The notes under the pieces are model-generated. The model worked only from the letters and a program-made list of their open reading frames with translations, was not told where the DNA came from and searched no databases. Position numbers and translations under genes: made by a program. From assembly GCF_007990755.1 (NCBI RefSeq), contig NZ_BJXA01000031.1, positions 29,256-93,255 of the forward strand: DNA of 64,000 nt, written 5' to 3'. The stretch's first letter is position 1. Every line of letters starts with the position of its first letter. Source of the stretch: Nocardia ninae NBRC 108245. Lineage in GTDB: Bacteria; Actinomycetota; Actinomycetes; Mycobacteriales; Mycobacteriaceae. Shown here piece by piece: positions 24,736 through 33,890 of this stretch.

Positions 24736-25869
24736 ATGGGACGCCGCAGCACGATTGCCCTTCTCGGCCTGGCCCTGTCCGCCGTTCTGGTCGTCGGTTG
24801 CGGCGCCGACTCCGGCAACGGCGCTGCGGTGACGTCCCTCGCGCCGCCCCGCGCGTCGACAACCGTCGTTCCATCCGTACCGGGCGCGCCACCCCGGGTC
24901 ACGATCCTGGCCACCGGCGGCACCATCGCCGGAAAGGCCAACGCGGAACCGGGTGTCGGGTACAAGGCAGGGCAAGCCAGCGTGCAAGACCTGATCTCCG
25001 CGGTGCCCGGCCTCGACAAGATCGCGACGTTGCAAGCGGAGTCGATCGCCAATATCGGCAGCCAGGATATGAACGAGGAGATCTGGCTCACCCTGGCGCG
25101 CCGGATCAATCAGCTCTTCGCGGACAACGCCACCGACGGTGTGGTGATCACCCACGGCACCGACACGATCGAGGAGACCTCGTTCTTCCTGGACAACGTG
25201 GTGGCTACCGACAAGCCGGTGGTGCTGGTCGGAGCCGTGCGCCCGGCCAACGCGCTGAGCGCGGACGGACCGGCCAATCTGCGCGCTGCCGTCAGCATTG
25301 CCGCGGCGCCCGCGGCACGGGGGCGGGGCGCGATGGTCGTGCTGAACGACACCATCCACAGCGCGCGCGAGGTCACCAAGACGCACACCTCGAGCATGCA
25401 GACCTTCGCCTCACCCAACACCGGGCCTGCGGGGTATGTGTCCGGCGATTCGATCCGTTTCGTCACAACACCGCAGTCGCACACGCGTCCGCGTTTCCCG
25501 GTGCCGGACGGTTCGTCGCTGCCACGCGTCGACATCGTGTACTCGCATGCCGGTATGCGCCCGGACCAGGTCGACGACGCGGTCCGGCACGGGGCGAAAG
25601 GCATTGTGCTGGCCGGTGTCGGCGACGGCAACACCGCCAAAGCGGTGCTCGATGCGCTCGCCAAGGCCAACGACGACCGCGTGGTCGTCCGCTCGACCAG
25701 GGTTGGCTCCGGTGAGGTGGTGCGCAACGCCGAGGTCAACGACGACGAGCTCGGTTTCGCCACCTCCGCCGATCTGAACCCGGCGAAGGCGCGCGTGCTG
25801 TTGCAGCTGCTCCTGACCGTCGGCATCACCGACCCGGTGCGCGTCCAGCAGGAGATGAACGCTCGATAG
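24736..25869 (+). CDS. ansA: Lipoprotein type II L-asparaginase
   Basis: 377 residues. A lipoprotein signal (lipobox LVVGC, Cys22) and a Pro/Ser/Thr-rich linker precede the asparaginase domain: ILATGGTIAGKA (nucleophile Thr), ITHGTDTIEETSFFLD (Thr-Asp-Lys relay), VGAVRPANALSADGPANL and a C-terminal allosteric-type domain (GIVLAGVGDGN). It hydrolyses L-asparagine to aspartate and ammonia at the outer membrane face of the cell. The gene symbol follows the mycobacterial name; identity of function is solid, orthology is assumed. ATG 24736 has AAAGGA at good spacing. Confidence 0.9.
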   Translation: MGRRSTIALLGLALSAVLVVGCGADSGNGAAVTSLAPPRASTTVVPSVPGAPPRVTILATGGTIAGKANAEPGVGYKAGQASVQDLISAVPGLDKIATLQAESIANIGSQDMNEEIWLTLARRINQLFADNATDGVVITHGTDTIEETSFFLDNVVATDKPVVLVGAVRPANALSADGPANLRAAVSIAAAPAARGRGAMVVLNDTIHSAREVTKTHTSSMQTFASPNTGPAGYVSGDSIRFVTTPQSHTRPRFPVPDGSSLPRVDIVYSHAGMRPDQVDDAVRHGAKGIVLAGVGDGNTAKAVLDALAKANDDRVVVRSTRVGSGEVVRNAEVNDDELGFATSADLNPAKARVLLQLLLTVGITDPVRVQQEMNAR

Positions 25870-25879
25870 GCCAGTTGCT

Positions 25880-27262
25880 TCAGCCGGAGTGCGGAATCGG
25901 GCAGGTCTGCGTCTTTTGCCGATCGTCGAAATACTGTGCGCAGAGGCGGAGGCGGCGTGCGTCCAGGACCATCCAGGTGCCGAGGATGAGCTGGGTGACG
26001 CCGCGCCAGACGTCCTCGAAGCGGTCGCGCAGGCGCAGTCCGGTCAATGCCGCGCGCACCAGGTTCGGCGATGGCGGGGCATCGGTGGACAGGAGGAGGC
26101 AGGGGGCGCGGTGGGGGATGGAGCGGGTGTGCGAGACGGAGGAACGTAGTCGGTAGCGGTCCAGCACTGTTCGGGTGACCGTGCGCATTGCGATGGGGGA
26201 GAGGCGCCAGGCCGGGCACGGACGATTGGCTGCCACGCCGAAGGGGATGTGGTGAGTGTCCTTGGCGCGCTGGGTGGTCCACCGGTCGGGGTCGAATTTG
26301 TCGGGGTCGGTGTGGCCGGTTCGCTCGAACTCCTGATAGTTGAAGCACAGCACCGTCCCGGCGGGGATCGCGCTGCCGTCGCCGACGTCGATGTCCGCAG
26401 TGGTGATCCGGTGCGCGATCCCGAAAAGCGGGAAGTGGCGCAGTGTTTCGTCCATGACGTGATCCAGGTACGGCGTATCCGGCTCGGCGAGGATGCGGTG
26501 TTGTACCTCTCGGTGCTGGGCGATCGCGAGCAGTAGGTGCGCCATGCCCTCGGACATCTGTACGACGGCGGTGTTGAAGAACGCGCCCTGTAAGTAGTGG
26601 GCCTGCTCGCGTCGGCTGAGCAGGGCCGGTAGTTCGTGCGGCACCTCGCCCGCATCGATTCTGGCGAGCAGGTACCGGGTGAGGCGGTCGCGTCGGCGCA
26701 TGTGGCGCAGCCCGGTGCATTTCAGCGACGTCACCACGTCGTCGGCATTGCCGACGATCAGATCCCTGGCGGTCGGTGGGCAGGGTTCGCGAAAGACCAA
26801 CTCGTAAAAGAACTCTGCCCAGATCGGCATCATCAGGTCGCGTAGTCGCACGAGAGTCAGCGGCCGGGGCGGCAGTTCGTCGAGTACCCGGCGGGCGCAA
26901 CGGTCGGCGAGCCGCTCGATCTCGGCGGTGGGCAGGGACAGTACGGCGCGGGTGGTTCGCGCCGCCTCGTCGTAGCGCGGGCCGTCCTCGAGGTGCTCCT
27001 GGTGTACTTCTGGGCCGGGCGCCAGCCAGTACCAGAACAGATCCGACAGTGCCGCGCCTCGGCTGCGTCCGTTGGCGGCCGGGTGCGCGTACAGCCGCAA
27101 GAAGAGCTCCGGGCCGCCGCGCTCGCCGGGGAGGGTTATCTCGTTGCTGCCGTTGACTTTCGCGAAGATGCGCACCCGCAGGGCAACCACCGCCTGGGGC
27201 AGCCAGCGGGAGACCGCCCAGAGTGCGCCCGCGGTCGCCAGTATCGGCGTCGGCTTGGTCAT
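25880..27262 (-). CDS. Atypical cytochrome P450
   Basis: 460 residues with P450 landmarks: the K-helix ETLR pair (MDETLRHFPLFGIAHRIT), the PERF-like FDPDRW and a Cys loop PFGVAANRPCPAWRLSP. The heme loop departs from FxxGxxxCxG: the Gly two residues after Cys is replaced (CPA). The I-helix lacks the usual acid-Thr pair (AFFNTAVVQMSEGMAHLL). This suggests a non-hydroxylating or peroxide-using reaction. The N-terminus carries a hydrophobic helix. ATG 27262 overlaps the oxidase stop (ATGA). Fourth and last gene of the operon beginning at 31318. It converges with the asparaginase gene, 10 bases between stops. Confidence 0.78.
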   Translation of the reverse strand: MTKPTPILATAGALWAVSRWLPQAVVALRVRIFAKVNGSNEITLPGERGGPELFLRLYAHPAANGRSRGAALSDLFWYWLAPGPEVHQEHLEDGPRYDEAARTTRAVLSLPTAEIERLADRCARRVLDELPPRPLTLVRLRDLMMPIWAEFFYELVFREPCPPTARDLIVGNADDVVTSLKCTGLRHMRRRDRLTRYLLARIDAGEVPHELPALLSRREQAHYLQGAFFNTAVVQMSEGMAHLLLAIAQHREVQHRILAEPDTPYLDHVMDETLRHFPLFGIAHRITTADIDVGDGSAIPAGTVLCFNYQEFERTGHTDPDKFDPDRWTTQRAKDTHHIPFGVAANRPCPAWRLSPIAMRTVTRTVLDRYRLRSSVSHTRSIPHRAPCLLLSTDAPPSPNLVRAALTGLRLRDRFEDVWRGVTQLILGTWMVLDARRLRLCAQYFDDRQKTQTCPIPHSG

Positions 27263-28332
27263 CGCGCCGCCCCTCGGGTGGTGACCAGACTCGGGTTGAG
27301 TTCGGACAGTGTGACCACCCCGCACAGCGTCAGCGTGTGTTCGATCTCCGCGCGGAGGTTGTCCAGCACTCCGGTCACTCCTTTGGCGCCGCCGACGGTC
27401 AGGCCCCACAGCACCGGTCGCCCCACACCTGCCGCCGTGGCGCCCAGTGCCAACGCCAGCACGACATCCGAGCCGCGGCGTACTCCGCCGTCGAGGAAGA
27501 TCGGGATCCGACCGGCCACTGCGGCGGTGATGGCGGGTAGGGCGTCCAGAGTTGCGGGAGCGAGGTCCAGCTGACGTCCGCCGTGATTGGACACCAGAAT
27601 CGCGTCGGCCCCGTGCTCCACTGCCAGCCGCGCGTCCCCGGGATGCAGGATCCCTTTGAGTACCAAGGGAAGTCGCGTCTTCTCGCGGAGCCAGCGGAGA
27701 TGGTCCCAGGTCAGCGCGGTCGACATCGCGATCCGCCGGACGCCGCTTTCTGTAGCGCCCGGTAGGCCCCGCATGTTTTCCGCCCACATGCCGGCGGGTA
27801 GGTCGTGAAAGTTGTGGTGGTCGTCCCGGGTTCGGTGGCCCAACGCGGGAGAGTCGACCGTCACCACCAGAGCCGTGCAACCCGCCCGTTCGGCTCGCCG
27901 GATGAGTTCGTCGGTAACCTCCGGCTCGGGCTGTACGTAGAGCTGGAACCACACGCGCGCGTCTCGGTCGACCTCTCTTGCGGCGGTGGTGACTTCATCG
28001 ATGGCTACCGTTCCGGCCATGCTGGCGATGTGGACGATCCCGGCCGCGGCCACTCCTCGGGCGGTGGCCCGCTCACCCTCCTGATGGGCCAGTCGGTGGA
28101 ACGCAGTGGGGGACACGAACACCGGCATGGTGCTCGGGTCACCGAGTAGATCTGTCGCGATGGACCGGTCGGTGGTGTCCCGTAAAACCCTGGGCAGCAA
28201 CGCAAGCCGACGGAAGGCCTGCTCGTTGTCGGCCATGGCGAGCTCCTCTCCGGCCCCACCGGCGAAGAAGTCGTAGTGCGCCGGCTCGAGCAGATCCTTG
28301 GCTTGTTGCTCCAGCGCGACCAGGCTGGTCAC
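27259..28332 (-). CDS. LldD-like FMN-dependent alpha-hydroxy-acid oxidase/dehydrogenase
   Basis: 357 residues of the FMN TIM-barrel family: AHYDFFAGGAGEE (active Tyr region), VFVSPTAFHRLAHQEGE, FQLYVQ, the catalytic His-Arg pair LVSNHGGRQLD and the phosphate loop IFLDGGVRRGSDVVLALALGA. Relatives oxidise lactate, glycolate or mandelate; MftD, a paralogue, acts in mycofactocin maturation, but no other mft genes are here. The GTG at 28332 overlaps the upstream TGA by four bases. Third gene of the operon; likely oxidises a pathway intermediate. Confidence 0.87.
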   Translation of the reverse strand: MTSLVALEQQAKDLLEPAHYDFFAGGAGEELAMADNEQAFRRLALLPRVLRDTTDRSIATDLLGDPSTMPVFVSPTAFHRLAHQEGERATARGVAAAGIVHIASMAGTVAIDEVTTAAREVDRDARVWFQLYVQPEPEVTDELIRRAERAGCTALVVTVDSPALGHRTRDDHHNFHDLPAGMWAENMRGLPGATESGVRRIAMSTALTWDHLRWLREKTRLPLVLKGILHPGDARLAVEHGADAILVSNHGGRQLDLAPATLDALPAITAAVAGRIPIFLDGGVRRGSDVVLALALGATAAGVGRPVLWGLTVGGAKGVTGVLDNLRAEIEHTLTLCGVVTLSELNPSLVTTRGAAR

Positions 28333-29909
28333 CGCATCGGCTCCGGCGCGCGCAGTGCGGTGTCGAGGAAGTCGACGAGGGGCTTGCGGTGCACTGTTTC
28401 CTGCGTCCACTCGTTCTCGAGGTTCTCGGTGATGTGGTGCTCCGCGATCTGCCCGTCGATGCGGTACTGCCGCACCACCGGGTGCAGGTAGCGCCCGTCC
28501 AGGGCGTGCTCGGCGTCGGACTGCGCGATGCGGCGGGCATTGATGTCGAACGGGTCGAGACGGTCGTGGTCCTTGCCGTACTCCAGGGTGATCACCAGGT
28601 AGGTGTCGACCTCGCCGAGGAGGCCCGCCGCAACGGCGTCGGCCACGAAATCGACTGGTAGTTCCTCCCAATACCGCGCCGACCCGTCCGCGCTCAGCGT
28701 GACGACGTCGCCGATGAAGCCGAACAGTTGCCACAAGGCGGAGGTCCGGTTCACCCGCTCCAGGATTGCCGCACCCACCTTGCCTGCACTGCCTGCCAGC
28801 TCGCGGTGTGGCCAATCCTGGCCGTGATGACGTTGTTCCAGGACGCGGTGCAATGCCCTTGTCGCGTAACGGAATCCGTGGATGAAGGCGCTGGTCGACT
28901 TCTTGAAATCGCGTTCTTGGGTGATCGTGCCCGCGAAGTACAGGTCGGGCACGTTGATCGATTCCCAGGCCGAGGTCTGGGCCGGGAAACGATCGTTGAT
29001 CGCCAGGTTGGGCCTGCATTCGGGGTCGAGAATCGAGGCGTCGAAACGGAATCCGGTCGCCACCAGTACCCGGTCGTAGCGGATGTCCTTGGTGACTTCG
29101 TCGGCGCGGGAGAAGCTCACCGTCACCAGGTACGACGAATCCGACTGCCGGGCAATGTCGACGACATTTCCGTCCAGGATCGCGTTCTGTGATTTGAGCT
29201 GGTAGGTGTCCAGGAAGTTGTTGTTGACCGCGCGCAGATGGCCGAGGAAGTGCGTCTGCCAGGCGAGCCGGAGGGAATGCGGACCGGCGACGTGGATGAC
29301 GGCGGCGTGCTCGATCAGGTTGTCGGCGGTCTCGAAGGCCGAGTTGCCTTTTCCGATGATCAGCACCCGCTGGTTGGTGAAATCCGCTGGATCTGTCGAC
29401 ATTTCGCTGTAGAGCTCGGCCGTCTCGATGCCGGGGATCGCGGGGACATAGGGTTTCGAGACGCCGGTGGCCACGATCAATCGTCGCGCACGCAGCACAT
29501 TGCCATGCTGATCGACGGCTTCGAAGCCGTCGGGCCGGCTGATCCGCTCGATCCGCGTGTCGTACTGGACCGACAAACCTTGTGTCGCAGCGAAATCACC
29601 GAGGTACCGGACCATGTCGTCGGCGGCGGGGAAGAAGCGTTGCGTGTATTCCTTGAACAGCGGCCCCGCCAGCAGCGAGTTCCAGTCCATGCGCAGGTTC
29701 AGTTCGGGATCGTCCCAGCCGGTGTACACCTTGTTGATGGAGATCAACTGCCGGTGCCGAGGGAACTTGCTGAAGAACGTGCCGGGGGCCGCGCCGGCCT
29801 CCACGATCAGATAGTCGCGGCCGGCCTGCTGCAAATGGTGGCCCATTTGGAGGCCGGCCGGCCCAGCGCCGATTACCAGGTAGTCGAGTTCGGGCAAGGT
29901 CTCCTCCAA
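28329..29909 (-). CDS. FOXRED2-like FAD/NAD(P)-binding oxidoreductase
   Basis: 526 residues. Two Rossmann sites: FAD loop YLVIGAGPAGLQMG near the start and NAD(P) loop VLIIGKGNSAFETADNLIEH near residue 185, with LYFAGTITQERDFKK before the C-terminal extension. The family resembles eukaryotic FOXRED2 and bacterial flavin monooxygenases; substrates are unknown. The start is uncertain: TTG 29909 is the first in-frame choice after the upstream stop, with another TTG at 29897 directly behind GGAGGAG. Second gene of the operon, GTGA overlap with the next gene. Confidence 0.8.
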   Translation of the reverse strand: MEETLPELDYLVIGAGPAGLQMGHHLQQAGRDYLIVEAGAAPGTFFSKFPRHRQLISINKVYTGWDDPELNLRMDWNSLLAGPLFKEYTQRFFPAADDMVRYLGDFAATQGLSVQYDTRIERISRPDGFEAVDQHGNVLRARRLIVATGVSKPYVPAIPGIETAELYSEMSTDPADFTNQRVLIIGKGNSAFETADNLIEHAAVIHVAGPHSLRLAWQTHFLGHLRAVNNNFLDTYQLKSQNAILDGNVVDIARQSDSSYLVTVSFSRADEVTKDIRYDRVLVATGFRFDASILDPECRPNLAINDRFPAQTSAWESINVPDLYFAGTITQERDFKKSTSAFIHGFRYATRALHRVLEQRHHGQDWPHRELAGSAGKVGAAILERVNRTSALWQLFGFIGDVVTLSADGSARYWEELPVDFVADAVAAGLLGEVDTYLVITLEYGKDHDRLDPFDINARRIAQSDAEHALDGRYLHPVVRQYRIDGQIAEHHITENLENEWTQETVHRKPLVDFLDTALRAPEPMR

Positions 29910-29920
29910 ATATTGTGCGG

Positions 29921-31318
29921 TTACCGGGGATACAGCTCCAGCAAGGCTTTCTTGTCCGGCTTGCCGCTCGCCGCGATCGGGGCCTCCGGCACCACCGTGT
30001 AGGTCTGCGGCACGCTCGACTCGCCGAGTTCGGTGCGCACCAAGGCGGACAGTGCGGTCGAGTCCGGTACGCGGTCCGCGCGGGGAACTATGAAGGCGTG
30101 CACCGCTTCTCCGCAGCGGTCATCCGCCGCACCGACTACGTAGGCCTGATCGACATCTGGGTGGTCGGCCAGCACTCGCTCGATCGGTCCGGCGTATACC
30201 GGGAGCGCGTCCACGATGATCACGTCGCGCGCACGGCCGGTCAGGTAGAGGTACCCGTCGTCGAGGTAGCCGAGGTCGCGGGTGCGGATCCAGCCGTCGA
30301 CGAGCACCTCGGCGGTTTCCGCAGAGTCGCCGAAGTACTCGGACATCATGTAATCCGTGCGCACGTAGATCTCGCCGTCGCGGATGTCCACCTGCACGCC
30401 GGGCAGTGGACGGCCTACCGAGGCGAGGATGCCGTTGTCGATCTCGCGGGGTGTCAGCGTGGTCAGGCCGCCGGTTTCGGTCTGCCCGTAGGCCTGGTGC
30501 ACCACCGGGCCCAACAGCCGCACCGCCTCCGCCAGCCGATGCGGGGCGAGTGGTGAACCGGCGACCACCATGGCACGCAGGGTGCTGGTGTCCGTTGGCG
30601 CGACGCGCAGGGTGTCCAGCATTTGGTAGAGGCGGGGCACGTTCATGATCGTGGCGGTGATGCGTAGCCGCCCTATGACCTCGGGAAACAGTTGGGGGCC
30701 AACGGGTTCCGGGATCACGGCGGTGCCGCCGCCGAGTAGGCACAGTCCGAGGTAGTCCTGCACGACCGCGCTGGCCAGCGTGCCGAACAAGAGGTAGCGG
30801 TCGGTGCAGGCTGCCAGCTCTGCGGTGTCCTGGCTCCAGGTTTGCTTGCCCCAAGTCCAGTGGGTGGACATCGCCCGGTAGGTCTGTGCACAACCCTTGG
30901 GTAGGCCGGTGGTGCCGCTGGTGTAGCAGACCCGGGCGAAGTCGTCCGGGCGTGCTTCGATTGTCAACGGCTCAGCTGAGCCTCGCAGGTAGGTTGCCAC
31001 CTGCCCGTCGTCCAGGACGGCGTCGACTCCATTGGTCAGTACGTGCCGCTGCTGTCGCTCGCTCAGGCCCGGCCGGACGCCGATTACGCGGCAGCCCAGG
31101 GTGAATGCCGCGAGATACGCGGCCAGCGACTCGGCACTGACGTCCAAGAACATGGCCACGCCGCTGCCCGGGCCGAGCGCTGACCTCCGCATGCCTGCGG
31201 CGATCGTGCCCATCATCGTGAGCAGCTGACCTCGGGTGACACCGCGAGATCCGTGCTCGACCACCACTTTTCCCGGTTCGGCATGCAATGCCTGCACGAT
31301 CGACTCAGGAAAGCTCAC
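29921..31318 (-). CDS. ANL-superfamily acyl-CoA synthetase/adenylating enzyme
   Basis: 465 residues. P-loop YTSGTTGLPKGCAQ, A5 motif YGQTETGGLT, A7/A8 TRDLGYLDDGYLYLTGRARDVII and the catalytic A10 lysine in ASGKPDKKALLE. It activates a carboxylic acid as acyl-AMP and passes it to CoA or another acceptor. It is short and has no carrier domain, and no carrier protein gene is in the operon. GTG start at 31318. First gene of the operon 31318-25880, probably activating the acid that the three oxidative enzymes then modify. Confidence 0.87.
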   Translation of the reverse strand: MSFPESIVQALHAEPGKVVVEHGSRGVTRGQLLTMMGTIAAGMRRSALGPGSGVAMFLDVSAESLAAYLAAFTLGCRVIGVRPGLSERQQRHVLTNGVDAVLDDGQVATYLRGSAEPLTIEARPDDFARVCYTSGTTGLPKGCAQTYRAMSTHWTWGKQTWSQDTAELAACTDRYLLFGTLASAVVQDYLGLCLLGGGTAVIPEPVGPQLFPEVIGRLRITATIMNVPRLYQMLDTLRVAPTDTSTLRAMVVAGSPLAPHRLAEAVRLLGPVVHQAYGQTETGGLTTLTPREIDNGILASVGRPLPGVQVDIRDGEIYVRTDYMMSEYFGDSAETAEVLVDGWIRTRDLGYLDDGYLYLTGRARDVIIVDALPVYAGPIERVLADHPDVDQAYVVGAADDRCGEAVHAFIVPRADRVPDSTALSALVRTELGESSVPQTYTVVPEAPIAASGKPDKKALLELYPR

Positions 31319-31529
31319 GGTTCGGATGATAGTGATTTCAGGGGTGGGATACTTTGAGATTCAACAAGTTTGGCCGAGCCGCCAGGAGGGGCGCTCTCCG
31401 GCCTTGGCGCACAGCCGGTCTCGACTACGGCGACGTGATGCCCAACGCGCGATGTCCGCAGTCTGGCGGCGTGCGGAATACGCCTCGTTGGCAGCCAGCC
31501 GGGAGGAGGGACCGCTGGGCTGCGTTCGG

Positions 31530-32069
31530 CTACTGTTGTGCGCCTTCTTGCTCTGGATCTCGGAATTCCCATATGGCGGCGAGGCCCAGTTCTTTTCTCG
31601 CGGCGGCCACGAACGAGTCCTGGGCGGTCCATAGCTCCTTGAACAGCTCGGATGGTATTTCACTCGCGCCATACGTCCCTCGTGCTGCGGCTACCTGCCG
31701 CGCAGCGGTCAGTACGCGCAAGCCAGCTCTCGCTGTCTCTATGGACTCGTAGGTCAACCTGGCAGAAACCCATGCGGATTCGAGTCGTTCCTTGTATGGA
31801 CGCCCCGCCTCCTCGAAGAACGGCATGAGTTCACCGACGATCCATGGATGGGGTGCTGCTGAGATGCGCGCCTCCGGGTCAAGCGCGAAGGCGACGTATT
31901 GCCGGTACGCCGCTACGAACTCGTTGTAAGTCGCGATCCGAATGTCGCGCCACTCGCGCTGGTGGTCACGATGCCACTGACGGTCTTGATTCCGGATGGC
32001 AAGCCATCCGCCGAGTAGGACACCCGACAGGACGGCTAGTGCAGATATCGCGTTGCCGAGCACACTCAC
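31530..32069 (-). CDS. Hypothetical protein with N-terminal membrane anchor
   Basis: 179 residues: one hydrophobic span (SALAVLSGVLLGGWLAI, about 8-24), then a soluble, mostly helical charged domain (NQDRQWHRDHQREWRD, a likely coiled coil). It resembles small actinobacterial hypothetical proteins with a single membrane span and no known role. Single gene between two non-coding stretches (31319-31529, 32070-32335) where nothing else is evident. Confidence 0.65.
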   Translation of the reverse strand: MSVLGNAISALAVLSGVLLGGWLAIRNQDRQWHRDHQREWRDIRIATYNEFVAAYRQYVAFALDPEARISAAPHPWIVGELMPFFEEAGRPYKERLESAWVSARLTYESIETARAGLRVLTAARQVAAARGTYGASEIPSELFKELWTAQDSFVAAARKELGLAAIWEFRDPEQEGAQQ

Positions 32070-32335
32070 TTTGCTCCTCCCACCGACTCCTTACAGCATG
32101 AGCTACGACGCAAGAGGCGTGTGGCTGAAGGCGGTACCTGTCATCACCGGTATTGCGCTCGAGCCCAGACCGAGTAGTCTGTGATGCGCGTCACATTCAG
32201 GACGTGTACGCAGGATACGACAGCACCGCGGGCGGGGTGGGTGTCGCGCCAAGAGTCGGCGGCGGGGACCGTCGTCGGGTCGACCCTCGAAGAGCGGTGA
32301 CTAGCAATAGCCCCGTGGTGGCTAGGAGAACAATC

Positions 32336-32698
32336 ATGTCTGGTTTGGTACGCAAGAGTTTTGATTCGCCGGAGGAGACTCGCACCTTCGAGGACGGCAA
32401 AGGGAAGCTCGATCTGGTCAACCTCGAGGCGGGCGCGGTGGGTCGCGCGATCTTCGAACCCGGCTGGCGCTGGTCGGAACATGTCAAGCCGATCGCGCAG
32501 ACCGACAGCTGCCAGGCGCCGCACATGGGCTACTGCGTCTCGGGACACATGGTGGTGGTCATGGACGACGGTGAGAAGCAGGAATACGGCCCTGGCGACG
32601 TCATGATGGCGGCACCCGGACATGATGCGTGGACGGTCGGCGACGAACCGTGCGTCATGATCGACTGGCAGGGTTTCGACGACTACGCCAAACGGTGA
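32336..32698 (+). CDS. Small cupin-domain protein
   Basis: 120 residues forming a single cupin barrel: GWRWSEHVKPIA with the first motif His, PHMGYCVSGHMVVVMDDGE and YGPGDVMMAAPGHDAWTVGDEP with the second-motif His. A bound metal and either a sensor or a small-molecule enzyme role are expected. ATG 32336 follows TAGGAG. It precedes the DUF899 gene. Confidence 0.83.
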   Translation: MSGLVRKSFDSPEETRTFEDGKGKLDLVNLEAGAVGRAIFEPGWRWSEHVKPIAQTDSCQAPHMGYCVSGHMVVVMDDGEKQEYGPGDVMMAAPGHDAWTVGDEPCVMIDWQGFDDYAKR

Positions 32699-32731
32699 GA
32701 TGCGGCTTCGGCCAGCCGAAAAGGCCACCGG

Positions 32732-32823
32732 GCACGGACCCGAGCGCGATGATTTCTGCAGCTGTGTTTCGTCTACACATCAGAGCCGATTCATCCGAAC
32801 CTCGGGAGAAACCGTGACTGAGC
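32732..32823 (+). repeat. Duplicated leader, copy 1 (upstream of DUF899 gene)
   Basis: Ninety-two bases beginning GCACGGACCCGAGCGCGATG and ending GGAGAAACCGTGACTGAGC align along their full length with 34498-34590, with scattered substitutions and one base of length difference. Both copies end with the same ribosome site, a GTG start and the next codons. The block probably carries a promoter and 5' leader shared by the two genes. Confidence 0.85.
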
Positions 32824-33542
32824 AGACCACCAAAGCCCTCCCTCCAGTCGTCGACCAGCAGACCTGGCAAGCCGCGCTCGACGAACTGCGTATCCGCGAG
32901 AAGGCCGCAACCCGTGAACTCGACGCCATCGCCGCACAACGCCGCAGACTGCCGATGGTCGAGCTGCCGGATTACACGCTGATCGGTCCGGGCGGCCCGG
33001 TCCGGCTGGTCGACGTATTCGACGGGCGTTCCCAACTCATCGTCTACCACCACATGTGGTCCGACGGCGCGGAGTGGCAGTGTGGCGGCTGTACCGGGCT
33101 CACGTCGCAGTGGGCCCGGCTCGGCTTCCTCGAGCCCTACGATGCCCGCTTCGTCATCGTCACCAACGGACCGATCGAAGAAGCGCTGGCGTACAAGACA
33201 AAAGTCGGCAACAAAATGGACTGGTACTCCTCGTCGGAAAGCTCGTTCGGCGCCGACGTCGACGCGCCGCCCGGCGGGGAATTCGGGGTGAACGTCTTCC
33301 TCCGCGACGGCGACAAGGTCTACCGCACCTGGCACACCACTGGCCGCGGCACCGAACAGCTCAGCTACACCTTCGCGTTGATCGACACCCTGCCGTGGGG
33401 CCGTCAAGAGGAATGGCAGGATTCACCCGATGGTTGGCCGAAGTCGCCGACGTACTCCAAGTGGCTCGACTCGCCCGACGTCGCCCGGCTTTACGGCCCA
33501 AACGGAGACGCTGTAGCGGGTACAGGTGGCAAGAGCAGCTGA
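32814..33542 (+). CDS. DUF899 thioredoxin-like protein
   Basis: 242 residues: a helical N-terminus (TWQAALDELRIREKAATREL) then the DUF899 core with LPDYTLIGPGGPVRLVDVFDGR, YHHMWSDGAEWQCGGCTG (a Cys-x-x-Cys in the thioredoxin position) and VFLRDGDKVYRTWHTTGRG. The family is common in actinobacteria and has no proven reaction. GTG 32814 is used, behind GGGAGAAACC. The leader in front of it is duplicated before the hydrolase gene at 34581. Confidence 0.85.
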   Translation: MTEQTTKALPPVVDQQTWQAALDELRIREKAATRELDAIAAQRRRLPMVELPDYTLIGPGGPVRLVDVFDGRSQLIVYHHMWSDGAEWQCGGCTGLTSQWARLGFLEPYDARFVIVTNGPIEEALAYKTKVGNKMDWYSSSESSFGADVDAPPGGEFGVNVFLRDGDKVYRTWHTTGRGTEQLSYTFALIDTLPWGRQEEWQDSPDGWPKSPTYSKWLDSPDVARLYGPNGDAVAGTGGKSS

Positions 33543-33890
33543 ATTCGGCTCGGCCACAAGGTGATTCACGCGGGCGAAATGGGGGTGGACGGCTAAGGGC
33601 TGGGTCAAGGTTGTGGCAACCTCGCGCTTCGATCGGGAGGGCGTAGCAGGCCCGGCGCGAGCGAATGGTTCTCCCGGATGGCATCGGTAGCATCTGCCCG
33701 TTGCCTCGGGCTGGCGTGCGCGCACCTGGCGCGTCCGGCTGGCCGACCGGCCACCGTTCCCGCCGGACGCGATCGGCTGATGTGGTACCGGAAGTCGTCA
33801 TAAAGGAGGACGACGGCTCGGGCAGGGCGGCGAGACCATGATCACTCTGCTCGCTTGCGTGAGCACACTCCGACAGGTGCGGTGACAGCG
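33543..33890. other. Intergenic region
   Basis: 348 bases between the DUF899 stop and the membrane-protein start. Besides a weak GGTTG-TGG-CAACC hairpin at 33609-33621 and an AAAGGAGG at 33802-33809 with no start at proper distance, I see nothing. Confidence 0.6.

Noticed and set aside
27263-27952. N-terminal extension of the atypical P450 frame
   Set aside because: The extra 230 codons overlap the LldD-like gene and read as its out-of-frame shadow; ATG 27262 with the ATGA overlap is a better start.
27259-28332. Mycofactocin MftD
   Set aside because: Same superfamily, but no mftA/B/C/E/F genes nearby and the operon content differs.
33602-33621. Short GGTTG-TGG-CAACC hairpin as a terminator
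   Set aside because: Only five pairs and a tight loop; too weak to call.
33838-33885. 15-codon upstream frame (MITLLACVSTLRQVR) before the membrane protein
   Set aside because: Its TGA overlaps a possible GTG start, but the only good ribosome site is about 28 bases away, too far for confident translation.
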